DNA of 64,000 nt from Lycocorax pyrrhopterus obiensis (taxonomy: Eukaryota; Chordata; Aves; Passeriformes; Paradisaeidae): NCBI GenBank assembly GCA_014706295.1, contig JACSVZ010000016.1, positions 4,259,168 to 4,323,167 on the forward strand. Reading direction: 5' to 3'. Below the pieces are notes generated by a model. That model made no database searches, was not told where the DNA came from, and saw only the letters and a list, made by a program, of their open reading frames with translations. The stretch's first letter is position 1; the number at the start of each line of letters is the position of its first letter. Of the stretch, positions 1-11,718 are shown one piece after another. The position numbers were made by a program, and so were the translations under genes.

Positions 1-739
1 AATTAGCTGTGCTGGTTATGAGCGACTAGGCCAGGTGAATAAAGCATAAATGCTTTCACATGGTTTTGCTGGAGACAATTTCTTTCTTAGCTTGAGAAAC
101 TGATACATATTTTCAAACCAGCTCTGGTACCACCTACCTGGCTGGTTTTGTTTTCCAGAACCCCGGGTTTGTGTTTAACAGGCTGCCCCAGGAGTCAGGT
201 CTCTTCTTCGCTGTCCTCACCCTTCTTTAAGATACTGAGCAACTTTGACATTGGGCATTTATTGCGAGGGCTTGATCCAAAGCCTGTTAGTCTCTCCACT
301 TTCTTCAGTGAATTTTGGTTTGTACAGCTCACTCCAGGCTGGAGGATTACCTAATTCTGTTAGAACCTCTAAAAATTACTTTAGGCCCACCGACAACTGG
401 CACAGCTGTTCTTTAAGTCCGTGCAAGACAGTTGGAAACAGACTCTCCATGGATCTGAAAACCATAAATTAGGAACCACTGAACTAAACAGAGTTCAAAT
501 AATTCCTCAAGCAATAATGGATACTTTTACCTGCTTCTCCCCCTCCCAGCTCGGATCAAATCCAGCCTTTTCTGTTTTACCTTAATGGGTAGAAGGCAGC
601 TGAAGCAGTGCACTGACAAATGAATGACTATAGGAAAGCGCAATTGCTTCAAGGAAGTTACCCTTCACATGAGCCACTTAAGGGGAAAAAATAAAATTGC
701 TTCATATAAAACTCCATGGTTTATTGCCTAATCTAGGAA
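1..739. other. non-coding, featureless
   Basis: The two short overlapping open frames at 148-472 have no recognisable domain and read as chance. I see no repeat family, RNA gene or clear regulatory element here. Confidence 0.5.
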
Positions 740-1010
740 AAGGTAGTAAAATAGTACTGAGTTGGAAATTTTTTAATTAAACCCATGGTTGATGACTTAA
801 AGTTTGTTTATGATTTCTAGCAAAGATTAATGCACAATAGCAAGCCGAACAATTTATTATTTCAGAGCCTGTTGTCATGTAATTTGTAGAACAGAGTGAA
901 AAAGAGATTATTACATTCAAACGAATTTATTGTTCTATAGCCTGAGGTTTTCTTTTGGCTGTGTTTGGCTGTTTTTTCATAAAGTAAAAGTAAATAAATT
1001 AAAGTACTGA
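740..1010. promoter_or_regulatory. candidate conserved non-coding element (AT-rich)
   Basis: The tract is AT-rich, has no transposon signature, and contains homeodomain-like cores (TTTTAATTAAAC near 770, AAAGATTAATGC near 823) and AACAATTTATTATTT near 848. The texture resembles vertebrate developmental enhancers. Conservation could not be tested, so function is inference only. Confidence 0.3.
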
Positions 1011-2103
1011 AGCAACTCTTGGAATTTCCCCAGAGGAGTGGGATACTCAGGCTTCAGAGCAGAAGCTCTGAACCCTATTGATCAAGGCAGAAGGCGTGGG
1101 TTTCCTCAAAGCTGTAATCACATATTGTTATAGATGTAGAACAGAAGTGGGTAAATCACTGGTCTGATCTTTGAAACAGCCTGTTTATTAAGGGAGAGAT
1201 TTAGGATATCAAATTGCATGAGAACATGTGCCTTTATATCAGCCTTGGATTTTCAAAACCTTATGGAAGAGGGTTTCTCAGCTACAGAACTGGTCACAGG
1301 AAACAAAAAACTGCAGAATCCTTACTGCTAACCTCATTTTTTATGATGAACTAGCTACAACCACCTCATTAAGGACACTGTTCTTGATCAAACTTTTCTG
1401 TCAGTTTTCTTAATCACCAAATTGAATTTCACCTCTTTCAACTAGAGAACTATTATTCTTCACCTTAATGACAGGACTTGATTTAAACTATTCCTTTTCA
1501 TTCACTATGTTATTACAGTTAAAGATTAAATGTTAAAACGAAGCCATCCCAAAGCCTCACTGTGCTAAAATGGAAGTCTTAATTTCACTAAAATTAAACA
1601 ACACAAATTTTCAGGGTATGGCTGTATGAAGAACCTCTCACCTCATCTCAAAGCCGTTTAGAGGTTTTTTCCAGTTGTTCATTCCTGACCCCTTATGCCA
1701 TTAGTTCAGGAGCCCCCCTCAGCTGTGGAGGGGGTGTGCGGGCTGGGATTGCACTCTGAGCCCCAAAATCATTGCTTTGGCACAACAGAAGGGGGTGGTG
1801 GGGACAAGTGGGAGCAGGATGAAGAACGTCTTCCCCAAGCCTTTGCTGCAGGGAGTGCTGGACGCAATGTGCCGAGAGCCATACAGGAATCAGACCGGGG
1901 TTTAGGCTGCCAGCAGGATTTTACCCTTAATGCTTTTACGTGACAATTTGGTGACAGGAAATTATGACTAACTGGATATTAGTTGGACAAGATGTGCGTG
2001 TTGAATGAAACATTTGGGGACTGATTTTTACCCTTCTCACTAAGCCTTGGACAAGGCTCTCTGGATTTGGATGTCTGTACAGAGAAGTTAGGCTGACATT
2101 GGT
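1011..2103. other. non-coding, mostly featureless
   Basis: A small perfect stem-loop occurs at 1,053-1,072 (8-bp arms TTCAGAGC / GCTCTGAA, loop AGAA). The open frames at 1,228-1,413 and 1,695-1,943 match nothing I know. No repeat family is recognised. Confidence 0.5.
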
Positions 2104-2128
2104 TATAGGATCTTTTAGAGATCCTATA
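2104..2128. repeat. perfect 10-bp inverted repeat, 5-nt loop
   Basis: The arms TATAGGATCT (2,104-2,113) and AGATCCTATA (2,119-2,128) are exact reverse complements around loop TTTAG. There is no U-run after it, no gene next to it, and it is too short for a microRNA precursor. It is recorded as a structural dyad without assigned function. Confidence 0.85.
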
Positions 2129-3411
2129 TGTCACTCAAGTGAAATTTTTCAGAAAAATCTGAAACTGCCTTGAGAGATTTCCCTTTGAAAGGCAGAGGCC
2201 ACTGTCAGCAAAGCAGCAGTTGCTGGGCTGAGTGCTGTTCCTTTGTCACAGAATAAAGGTGGAAGCAAAGGCCATGTGAAAGCAGCTCAGCACTCCCCTT
2301 GTGCCCCCCTGGCTCTGGGCCTGCTGTGTGCAGGTACATCCCTGTATGCTGCAATAGATCTGGTACCTGGCTGGCCCCAGCTGGGAGAGCCGTTCAGTGA
2401 CACGGGCAGCAGAGATGTCCCTCTCTGGGCATCTCAGGGAACTCAGCAAACAAGATGTGACCAGAGCCCAGAGAGGCCTTTTCAGCTGCTTACATTTTAC
2501 AGAACCTTTGAACATCTGCTGGCATTCTGTGCCTGTGCAGATCCCAGAGCAGTGTTCCAAAACCCTGCACCCAGTGCTCCTACCTGCTGTGGTTTGAGTG
2601 CAGGCATGCAGAGTGCCATGTATTTTATTTAACCCCTTCTATGCCACTTTGGGTTGTGAGACACGGGGTGAGTTCTGGGAGGTTGCACCTGATGTAGGGC
2701 CCTTTGCTGTTCGGCTTCCTAAGGCACAGGCTTTCATGGCAACCCTGGCAGAGCGTAACGCCCCATCCATCTCCCAGGGCTCGTGTGCCAGGTGGCTCTG
2801 CTGGGAGCCCCTGGGGTGCTGGAGCAGGGCAGAAGCCTTGGCAGTGTAGGGACAATCCATGAGATGCTGGAGTTGAGCAGAGCACCGGTTGTTGCCCCAG
2901 TGCCATGCGTGGGAGAGCTGACAGCTTTCCAAAGAGCCAGAACAGCCTTCAGCTGCTGCCTCCCATTGACCCCTTCTGGATTCCTTCTTGTTTCCTCCCC
3001 TCCCTCAGAGGATTGTGTGGCAGAGGGATTTATCCATAGCCATGTCTCCTTTGCTCGAAGACCTTCCTCCCATTATTTCTGATATCCTCATTCTGACCCA
3101 GTGCTGCTTCTCCTTTTTGTGCTCATCCTACGTCCCCTGGGATAAGGGCACTCTCCTTGAAATTATTAGCTCTTGCTTCTGCTTTGTCTCTCCAACTCTT
3201 TTTCACAAATCCAGTGGAGTAATGAGACCTCAGAGCTTTCTTTTGAAGTGTTTTCATCTTAAGATTCCAGAATGCATGGATTCCTCCCTCCCTCCTTCCT
3301 TTCTGTAGTACTAGAGGAAAGATTTTTACATAGTGCTGTAGGTTCTGAAGCTCAAATAAGACACATTGGTAAGGATAAGAAGTGAAGCCATAGGAGTGGA
3401 ACAGAACTGCA
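2129..3411. other. moderately GC-rich non-coding stretch
   Basis: Several overlapping open frames lie on both strands (for example 2,243-2,632 plus and 2,246-2,560 minus). Simultaneous openness on both strands with no recognisable domain is what compositional bias gives. No transposon signature was seen. Confidence 0.5.
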
Positions 3412-3425
3412 TTTTGCATGCAAAA
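3412..3425. promoter_or_regulatory. 14-bp perfect palindrome with octamer-like half sites
   Basis: TTTTGCATGCAAAA is a perfect palindrome. Each strand reads ATGCAAAA, one base from the POU/octamer consensus ATGCAAAT (known family motif). A dimeric POU-factor site is a possible reading, but a chance occurrence is not excluded. Confidence 0.4.
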
Positions 3426-3451
3426 AAACATACTAGATGATGCATCAGAAC

Positions 3452-3480
3452 ATAATAATAATGTTTCAAATTATTATTGT
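3452..3480. repeat. AT-rich stem-loop made of AAT / ATT units
   Basis: An 11-bp stem with one T:G pair is formed by ATAATAATAAT (3,452-3,462) and ATTATTATTGT (3,470-3,480) around the 7-nt loop GTTTCAA. The arms are short trinucleotide repeats in opposite orientation. It lies 27 bp downstream of the 14-bp palindrome. Confidence 0.75.
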
Positions 3481-5232
3481 CCTTTAGCAACCAGGCATCA
3501 GAGTTACTGCTGCCATTTCATGATAGCTCTTCTGGAAGGCACCCAACATGCATTATCCAGCATTGTGACTGTGTCTGATGTGCCTCTGGTTTATGTATAA
3601 GTAGTAGAACAGCTATAGACAGCTTTTTATATTTAGCAGCAGGTTTTTAAGGATGAAGAGAAATGCCTGCGCACCTGTATTGTTCCCATGGCACCTGAGC
3701 ACTTAAATGTCTTTTTCTGTTTGACATCCTTTGTATTTTAATAACACACAGAGGCATCAACAGAGATGGGAACTCTATTATGTGAGACACTAAATGAACA
3801 TGAGAATGGCAGCACCTGCCCCAAGTAACAGACTGTCTAAAATAGACAAAACAGGCACTAAAAGGTGTATTATCTCCATTTATAGGTAAGGCCGTGGGAT
3901 AAATGAAGACTCTTGCAGTTACACACAGTCTATAATAGCTGCAGTCATTGAACCTCTAACTCTTGAGTTGCAGACCTGTGTTTTTTAAAGAGAATAACTG
4001 CTTGCTGTCTTGGAAACAGTTTCTCTCTGTTAATAATCAGGATGTAAAATGAAGTAATGCAGGTATTGAGACAGAAAGGTGATGTGTTCAGATATGACTT
4101 CATGGGGATGTTTCACAGGAACAGGCATTAAGAAGCAAATCAAGATTTTTTCATTTTAAACATGGGGAAAAGTGCAACCTAAAACTAAAATAGAAAGATC
4201 CTCAATTGTCCTTCACCACTTTCATGCCCCTGGTGTTCCCTAGATTTACTGGAGGTGTTTTGGTTTTAAATTACACTCAGGAAAAAAATGTATATTGCCC
4301 TAAGAGCCTGTCCCAGAGACTCGTTCATTAGGGATAAGACCCCAGTGCAGAGTTCAGTGCTGAATTGCCTGGGTCCCAGCAGCAGCTTTCCCAGCTTTAA
4401 AAGAAATCCCCCAGTTTTTAAATGTATTTACATTTAGTCACTCTAGTTAAAATACAAGAGGAGAAAACACAGTTAGTCTCTCTCATTCATCTTAAAATTC
4501 AAAAGCTGAGAAACCCACTATTTCTTCAGAAAAGGAAGAGTCTTTTGAGATTGTCAGATCCACTGCCCACTATTTTTGAGTTAGATGTGCAGCCCTGACA
4601 CTTTGTTTTCTGCAGTGGATGAGTAACTGCATGTGGCAGGTTTATAGAAAATGAATTCCTCACCTTCAGTGCTACTTAAGGAGAGCATTGGTACCATCTG
4701 CACTGATCCCATTACAGCCAGCTTACGGACAGCTGGGATGCTGAGGCATCCACTCTCCTCATTAATCCCCCATTCCACTACAGTAAACTTCTGCAGAGAT
4801 GGCAACACATTGCAGATGGAATTAATCCACCATGGCAGGAGCTAATTAAGAGAACAAATCTGAAGCAGTGCCTTATGGCTTTAATTCCCTTTTTATACCT
4901 GCAGGGCAAGGACTGTTAAAAATGAAAAGAAGTTAAGCGTAAGCTGGCGCTGGCTTTAACCATGTCTGCAATCTCAAATACCACTGCTCCTGCTCATTTC
5001 AGTAAAGCCTTGGATCAGGCTTAAAAATAAAAAATTAATGAACTATGAGAAGAACAGAGGAAAAGAAGTTTGCATTAGGAATGCTCAAAAATCAACCTGA
5101 GCACTCTCCTAAGAAAGCTGACACACTTAATCTCAGCATCAAAGCAGAGTTTTGTAAGGTGGCAGATATTTCTAGGAAAGACTATTCAGACAGATACAAA
5201 AGATCTTTTCAGGAGCAAGTAAAGTATAAATT
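3481..5232. other. non-coding, no feature seen
   Basis: Mixed-composition DNA with short open frames only (such as 4,581-4,808 minus and 5,045-5,320 plus). I recognise no exon, repeat family or RNA gene. Confidence 0.5.
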
Positions 5233-5298
5233 ATTTGAGATTATATCTTTTAGAGCAAGAAAATTGAGATGCAATTTGAGATTGTATCTTTTAGAGCA
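5233..5298 (+). repeat. 41-bp-period tandem duplication, two partial copies
   Basis: A 25-bp block beginning ATTTGAGATT at 5,233-5,257 recurs at 5,274-5,298 with one difference (TATATC against TGTATC). The linker carries a third fragment, ATTGAGAT. This is consistent with replication slippage. It lies inside a weak open frame (5,045-5,320) that I do not accept as a gene. Confidence 0.85.
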
Positions 5299-6899
5299 GG
5301 GTGGTGTTGTGTCAGAGTAAGAGCAACCATCTGGGCTTGTGTCTTCCAAAGGGCAACTCTCTTTTAATAGATTTTGGAACTTACGATCTTCACTAAAAAA
5401 ATTAATAATCCTGAAGCCTTTCATTATCTACCAGCTCAACTCTGTAATGACCCCCCACCAGGTAAAGCCAAAAATGGGGGACAATGACAACAAAAGCCTC
5501 TGCAATGATTTTGTGAGATGGGAGTGCCTGTATATAAATGATCAATAGCAGAGGAAATGAATGGAATGTGCACAGGAGCATATGGGAAGTGTTAGAGCTA
5601 CTGGTGATCTGTGCAGTATTTATGTGTAAAACCTTCAAGTGTGTTTTCTGGAGCAGAGCTTTACAAAATGTGTTATTTCAAACTTAAATAGCTCTGTTTG
5701 CAGCGCACTGAAGCATGGACTTGGCTTTCAGCATATGTTGAAGACGGTTCTCTCCTTTTCAAAACACTTTGGGCTAAATACACATAAGATATAAGAGTGG
5801 TGATTAGTATTATGTGATCTGTCTTAAGGACCTGCACTATCACAGAGGAATTCCCAGTCCTGCTTTAGACTTGAGGCTCTCTAGGCAGTGAAGTCACTGG
5901 TACCACAAAAACAAGGGAGGACTTGATAAAGGCAGTTGCAGAAAATGTTGGGTAATTGACATTTTTTTCCAGGAGCTGAGGCAGCTCCTCCAACAGAAAA
6001 AGACTCGTATCTTCTCCTGGAATTAATTCCTTATGCCCTTACTTGTCAAACTAGAATGGTGGAAAAAATAGGTCAGAGCTTGCTTTCATTTGTGACTAGT
6101 AATAGCACTGGAATTCCCACTCCATCCTAGATCAGTGGTCTGAACACATCCGGTGAAATAAAAGCAGGCCTGGGCCTAAGGGGCAATTGCCTTGCAGCAT
6201 CATCCAGAGACGTGTCTGCACTGAGATATTTAGGAGACAGGGATGTTGTTGGACCAGGTGTCAGCTACAACTCTGTGGCTTTCTTTGAAGACTTCGGTTC
6301 CTGTCTTGAACATTTGGCAGTGTGTGAGGCTTCGTTTCCTTTGTCCTTCTGCAGATCTGGGCAGTGGTTCCCACTGCCAAGGACTGTGTCAGGGTCGCGG
6401 TGCTAGGAAGAGGGGTCAAAAATCCCCTGCAGAAATCACACTTAGAAAGGGAATTGTGAGCTCAAAAGGGAATGGCCAGGAGGGGAGCTGGGTGTCCTAA
6501 GGGGAGAAGGACAATTGCAGCATCAGTGGGCAATGCACGGTGCAAATGGATCCCCACTGGAGGCACCTGAGACAGATTAATGCAGAGCTGTGCTTCCCTT
6601 ACGAGGCTCTGTGGGCCCTGGGATACTTCCGCATGCTGTGGCTTTGTATTGCCACAGCTCTCCTGCCTGTTGAAGTCAGTGGGAATTCTGTATCCCCTCC
6701 AAGTTCAAGGTTACTCTTAAGCACAGACATTAACTGGATTGGGAACGAGTCCTTTGCTGAGTTAGGGTCAGTCATTCTTACATCCCACATGCAGGGCATC
6801 TCATTAAAAGAATGTGTCTGATTCAAAAAAATAACAGCTTGGGAGCAGAACATCATATGTGCTTTTGGTCGGGGTATTTGTCACTTGCTGGGTGTCTGT
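5299..6899. other. non-coding, no feature seen
   Basis: Ordinary mixed DNA. The open frames around 6,212-6,856 overlap on both strands and contain no recognisable motif. Confidence 0.5.
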
Positions 6900-8090
6900 T
6901 ACTTGCAATGAATTAGAATGATGTATTCTTAAATCCAGCTGAAAGCTGGTTCTGGACAATTAAGATTGATTTTTGTGTATGGATCCTTGTACTCTAATAA
7001 CTTACAAAGGGACAGATACCTTAAATAGAGGCCTCGTTATTTTCCAAACTATGCAAATGTCTTACATTTTACTGCTAGATTATTAATGTCCAGTTGCTTA
7101 TATATGATGAGACAGAGTCCGTATAAATTTTTGAAAAAGTGCCTCTGAGCACTGATGCTACAAAAACATCAAAGTTACTACAAATCCTTCAGTCAGACAG
7201 GGCTCCTAGAGGTTTGGATTGTCTCAAAGTGAGCAATTAAGCTTGAACTGCAAGATTGAATTTTTAGAAGGATTGCTATGGGGAAGAGGAAAAAAAATAA
7301 GTAGCAGAGATTTTGGCCTATGCTCTTTGGTTGTAGCTCAAGGAAGACTGTGAGTATTACTGATTGGGGTTTTCACCTTCGAATTGTGAAAAAAGATTGA
7401 AGACTTAATTTTACTTGTGGCAGGCAAGCATCAAGCCCTCATTCTGTAACTGTGTGTGCTCAGACAAGCTGCTGGGCTGGGTGCAGCCTCATTCCCCTCC
7501 TTCACATCTGTGAGAAGAAATTGCAGAAAGCTGTCACAAAAGTCTGGATTTGAAAAAGCTCCAGACACTGGAATACTCACTGAAGTGTTGCTGAGAGGAA
7601 AGGACATGTTGTCTGTGTCGCAGAATTAGGTTCTTTTTTCAGACTGACCTGAGTTCCATTCCTGCTACTTTCAGAACAGTTGTTTGATTTGTAGGCAGGA
7701 GGAGCTGGACTCTGAATTCTTCTGAGTAGGCAGCTCCTGTGTTGAGGAGATAGGAGTCTTGAAAGATATCTCTAGGCAGAAGATTCCCATATTTATTCGA
7801 TCTGTAGGTGAAAAAGAATATTTTTATGACATTTGGCAATTCATGCAAAGGCTTTCAACCTAATTTTTCCCTATTGATTTTTTTCCAGCTAGTTCAGATG
7901 GCAGGTTATTCTTTCATGTCTCCCAAACTGGTAGGTCTTCAGATCAAATACTCACAAAAGACTAGTTCAGTAAAACATCCCCAGCCTTCTACAGAGACTT
8001 GTGGTAAGGATCCTTGTCTTAACCAGTTTTGTTTTTCAGAGTCTGATGTTTGTAAACCACTTGATACGTAACTGTGTTCTTTCACTTGGT
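6900..8090. other. AT-leaning non-coding DNA
   Basis: Somewhat AT-rich at 6,900-7,140, with no dense motif cluster, repeat family or credible exon. The ORF at 7,808-8,071 is not recognisable. Confidence 0.45.
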
Positions 8091-9679
8091 GACCTTAGCA
8101 GTTTTGTTTTGGGATTTTATGTGTTTTAAATGAAAATACTTTTTAGTAAGTGAGCAGAGCAAGTGTGGTTTACTTGTGGTGATGTGGATGATTAGCAAGC
8201 CTGTTTTAAAACAATGTACAGTAGTGCCATGGGGAGGAGGGAAGGGTGGAGAGGAAAATTGGGAAGGGCTATGTTTATCTTTATTTTGGCCCTCGTGTGT
8301 TCTGCTGGGTCTGTTCCCCCACCCCCCATCAGAAGGGACCATGCCCTGTAAAACACGAGCAACTCCTTAGACTGTTCCTGCTCCCATCAGGTGGGGGGCA
8401 AAGGCAGGAGCAGAGCAGAGGTCCCGGGAGCGGTGGTGGCCAGATGGGGCATGTCTGGTCCGGGGTGGTGCATCCTTGCTCTGTCTGCCTGGCCTGGAGA
8501 CTTGGTGTCCTGAGAGTCCTGGGGACAGGCATTCAGTCCTGACTCCAGCACAGCTGGCTGCAGCTCTGACAATCCAACAGATTTTAGAATCAGAAGAGGC
8601 TTTGAAGAGACAATTAGGAGTTAAGCTATCCATCAAAAACCTCTGAAAGGCACCCAGGGAGGTTCATACTAGAACTGGAGGGAGGGGGGAGTTTCTAGTT
8701 GATTCTTCCTTTTGATATGTGAAGAATAAGGTTTAAGAATTTAAACACTTTCTTAAAATAATGCCTTCAGTTGTGTGGGTGGAAGTAACAAATCTTTCAG
8801 CTCATAAAACTGATGCTTCATATAATTTCTTGATGTTCACTTACCTTGGCTGTTAATGGAAACTTGCATTCCAGCATAAACTGTAATCATCCCGCTGAAA
8901 GCAGCAGGAAAGATTCGTCCCCAGGGACAGCCACAGGCCATTAGTGCCCTGAACACGGTGGATGTGCTCTCCCTTCTGCTCCAAGGCTGCCGTGAGCAAG
9001 CAGCGCTAGCTGTGGAGAGAGGGGAGCCCTCCTCCGCGTTAACCCAGGCACAGTGCCATGGAGCCCACACTGCCCCGGGCTGTTCACTTGTATTTATGCC
9101 CCAAAACATGCTGAAATGTGCTGGTAGAGCTCAGCACGAAGGACTGGCCACCAGGTAACTCCTTAGCTGCTGAACGCTACCACCCATATAGATTTTCCAG
9201 GACTCCGTCTTTCCATGGAAAGAGGGGTGATGCAGTCCCCCTGGGATGAGTCTGCTTGACTGTGAGTGTGCTGCACAGCCCGTGTGTGTGCTGGCACTGG
9301 CACTGCTGCATGTGCTCCAAGCTGATGTCTGGCCAGCATTTCTGCTATGAAAATCAATACTCTGATTACAGAGCTTGTTCTACACTGATCAGTTTGCTTG
9401 TGGAAGAGCCCTGTAGCACCCAGTGTTAGCCAGGGAAGTGGAATTGGCTGTAGCCTCTGAAGGGAGGGCATGAGCAGAGGAGAGCTGGGCTCCTGCTGGG
9501 AGAGCAGGAAGCAGAGAATGCTGAGAGGTGCATAAATGCTACCATGGGAGCACAGCAGTGTGTGCCAGAAGGAACACTGCCTTGGACTGGCTCTTGGGAA
9601 ATGATAATTAAAGAACCTGGGGAGCCCTGAAGTCTATCTGTCCAGGTCAGGGTAAAGCCATGCCAGCTGTAAAATCGGG
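8091..9679. other. G/C-rich non-coding stretch
   Basis: There is a purine-rich patch at 8,229-8,275 and a generally GC-richer stretch at 8,380-9,600. Open frames occur on both strands (up to 105 codons) without recognisable domains. No CpG cluster stands out. Confidence 0.45.
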
Positions 9680-9717
9680 TGTGGGGGGGGGAGTGTGTGT
9701 GAATATATGTATGATGC
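9680..9717 (+). repeat. poly-G run followed by short TG/TA repeat
   Basis: A G run is followed directly by GTGTGTGTG and ATATATGTATG. It is a low-complexity tract of microsatellite type. Confidence 0.75.
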
Positions 9718-10069
9718 TTAAATCCAGTGCAGAGTTTGTGCACAACAGGCCAAAGTGGAACTTTCTGCCATGGGTGCTAATTGAACAGTGTTCAGTTGTA
9801 CAATATTCATACTCTGAACTGCTGCCAGGAATGAAACATTGTTCTTATCTTCTATTTCCTTTCTTGGAGGTAGTAAATTAAAAGGGAGATCAGAGTCACC
9901 GAACACCTAATTTGCAAGAGAGGGCTTAACTGCTTGTTCCCGGGATTTAAAATGTATTTTGCAAACTTTTATCTGTTTGGATTGAATTTAACTGATTGGA
10001 AGTGACATGGGCAGCCTGGCTCCCTACCACAACAGTGCAGTAAAGCAGATGGCTGGCCAAGGCACTGCT
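9718..10069. other. non-coding, no feature seen
   Basis: No exon, repeat family or structural signal was recognised. Confidence 0.5.
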
Positions 10070-10377
10070 CCATTATTAAACAGATCAGCGAGGAGCCTAG
10101 AAAGAAGCACACTTAGAGCCTTCATGTCTCACAAGGCCATATATTTCCTCTAAGATGAGGGAAAATTAATATGGCCTCTTTATTGGATGGAAAAGGCTTT
10201 TCAATTTAACCTTGAGCTATTTCCCTTTACAAAGAAATTGCATAAAAGCAACAATGAAAAATTTTAATCTCCTTATGGGATAATAGAAGAGAGATCATCT
10301 GGAGTTTATAAAGCATCATGGTTAATGGATTCATTTTAATAATGACAGGTTTATCCACCCACATTGGCAAATCTTGA
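10070..10377. promoter_or_regulatory. candidate conserved non-coding element
   Basis: The tract is AT-rich and repeat-free, with AAAATTAATATGG, GGTTAATGG, TTTTAATAATGAC and CTTTATTGG motifs. It has no open frame of note and ends at a T12 tract. The texture matches developmental enhancers; conservation is unverified. Confidence 0.35.
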
Positions 10378-10389
10378 TTTTTTTTTTTT
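10378..10389. repeat. T12 homopolymer
   Basis: Twelve consecutive T residues at the edge of the AT-rich candidate element. Confidence 0.9.
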
Positions 10390-11668
10390 GAGTGCATGCA
10401 TCCAGATTACACATCTTAAAGCACAGAAGCAAGTGTCATACCAAGAATAATACGAGCGCTCTCCTGTCTCTCCTTTGGCAGTTGACATGGGGAGTCCCAG
10501 CATTCTCCCTCACACTTGGGTCCATCATTTGGACACTGTCTCTGGCCATCTTTTCTCTAAATCTTAATGTCTATGCTACAGCTGATTCACACTCGAACCT
10601 TTGGTGTAGCTTCTTTTCACTGCAGCTCTGATTCTCATCGGGGCTTCTCCAACTGAATTCCTGCAGCGTGGTTTTCTCCAGCATTCACGGAGCTTCCTGC
10701 ATGCAGCTGTCTGAAGTGCTTCCTCCAGTGCCTTTTGCCTGCTGGTTCAGCTGTGGAACCTCTCCGTGTGTCCTTCTGCTCCTCCCTTTTGCTGTTTTGT
10801 AGTTTGGTGGGGTTTTCTTTTTCTACCACCGCCAGCATTAACTGTTTGCCTTAACTTTAAAGGCCCTGCCCTATCTCCTCATGTCCCCATTTTCCCCTCT
10901 CTTACGCTGTCAGGGCAGTGTCTCCCTTTTCAGTCAGGGATGCAGCTGTACTCACTCACTCAGCCCTAAGTATCCTGTGAGGCCCCACACACCTGGAAGG
11001 ACCCTCCCACAGGATGTGCCCTTCTCCTCTCTGCCATTTCCTGTTGAAAGCTTGCTTTGCCACGCTGGTTATGCAATTTCTGGCTGCTGCTATGTTCTGA
11101 ACACTGCTGTGTTCTCTCCTTGCTTCCTTGGCTGCCTTTCTGCCTCAGGCACCGATGTCCCGTTGCTCTGTGAGCACGTGGGGGAAGAGCCTGTCCCTGC
11201 TCTTTGTGTGCAGCGCGCAGCTCCGCGTGTTCCAAGCCTACCACCACAGCTCCTGGGCTCTACGGGAACACAAATAATTAACAGCAGAGCTTTTCCCCAT
11301 CGTCTGGAAATGCTTGTCAGCTTTGTGGTGTTTCTTGTAAAAGTTTAGTGAGCCTTGTGAAGCAAAGCTTGAAATCGGGGAAGAAAGCACAGTTGATTAT
11401 CAATTCAGGAATAATTCAACACTGTCCTACATTGAGTGTTCATTTATCTTCCACTTGCTGAATACATTAAAATTCTCTAAGTAGGGCCCAACTCTGCCTC
11501 AGCAGACACCTCATATGCTGTGAAATTCCTCTGTCTCAGGTGCACGTGTTTGCCTGTTGTTGGTGTCTCTGCAGTTCTGCTCCTCGCTTTCTCTAATCAA
11601 CAGGCATCCTAAGGTATAAGGCTAGAGTAATTGGAAGTTGCCAACTGCGAAGCAAGTCTGTGCTTCTG
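10390..11668. other. non-coding, pyrimidine/GC-leaning
   Basis: A 155-codon plus-strand frame at 10,881-11,348 is open, but its product is a low-information Ser/Pro/Cys-rich sequence with no recognisable domain, and an opposite-strand frame overlaps it. I do not call it a gene. No repeat family is seen. Confidence 0.5.
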
Positions 11669-11686
11669 TCCAACCATTTGGTTGGA
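11669..11686. repeat. 8-bp dyad with 2-nt centre
   Basis: TCCAACCA and TGGTTGGA are exact reverse complements separated by TT. It is not adjacent to any identified gene. Confidence 0.8.
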
Positions 11687-11702
11687 TCTAATGTGAAAAG
11701 GG

Positions 11703-11718
11703 AAAAAAAAAAAAAAAA
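11703..11718. repeat. A16 homopolymer
   Basis: Sixteen consecutive A residues. It could be a remnant retroposon tail, but I recognise no retroposon body upstream. Confidence 0.9.

Noticed and set aside
2104..2128. Stem-loop as a microRNA precursor or terminator
   Set aside because: A 10-bp arm is far too short for a microRNA hairpin, and intrinsic terminators do not apply in a vertebrate genome.
10881..11348. 155-codon plus-strand frame
   Set aside because: Low-information Ser/Pro/Cys-rich translation, overlapped by a minus-strand frame, no family resemblance.
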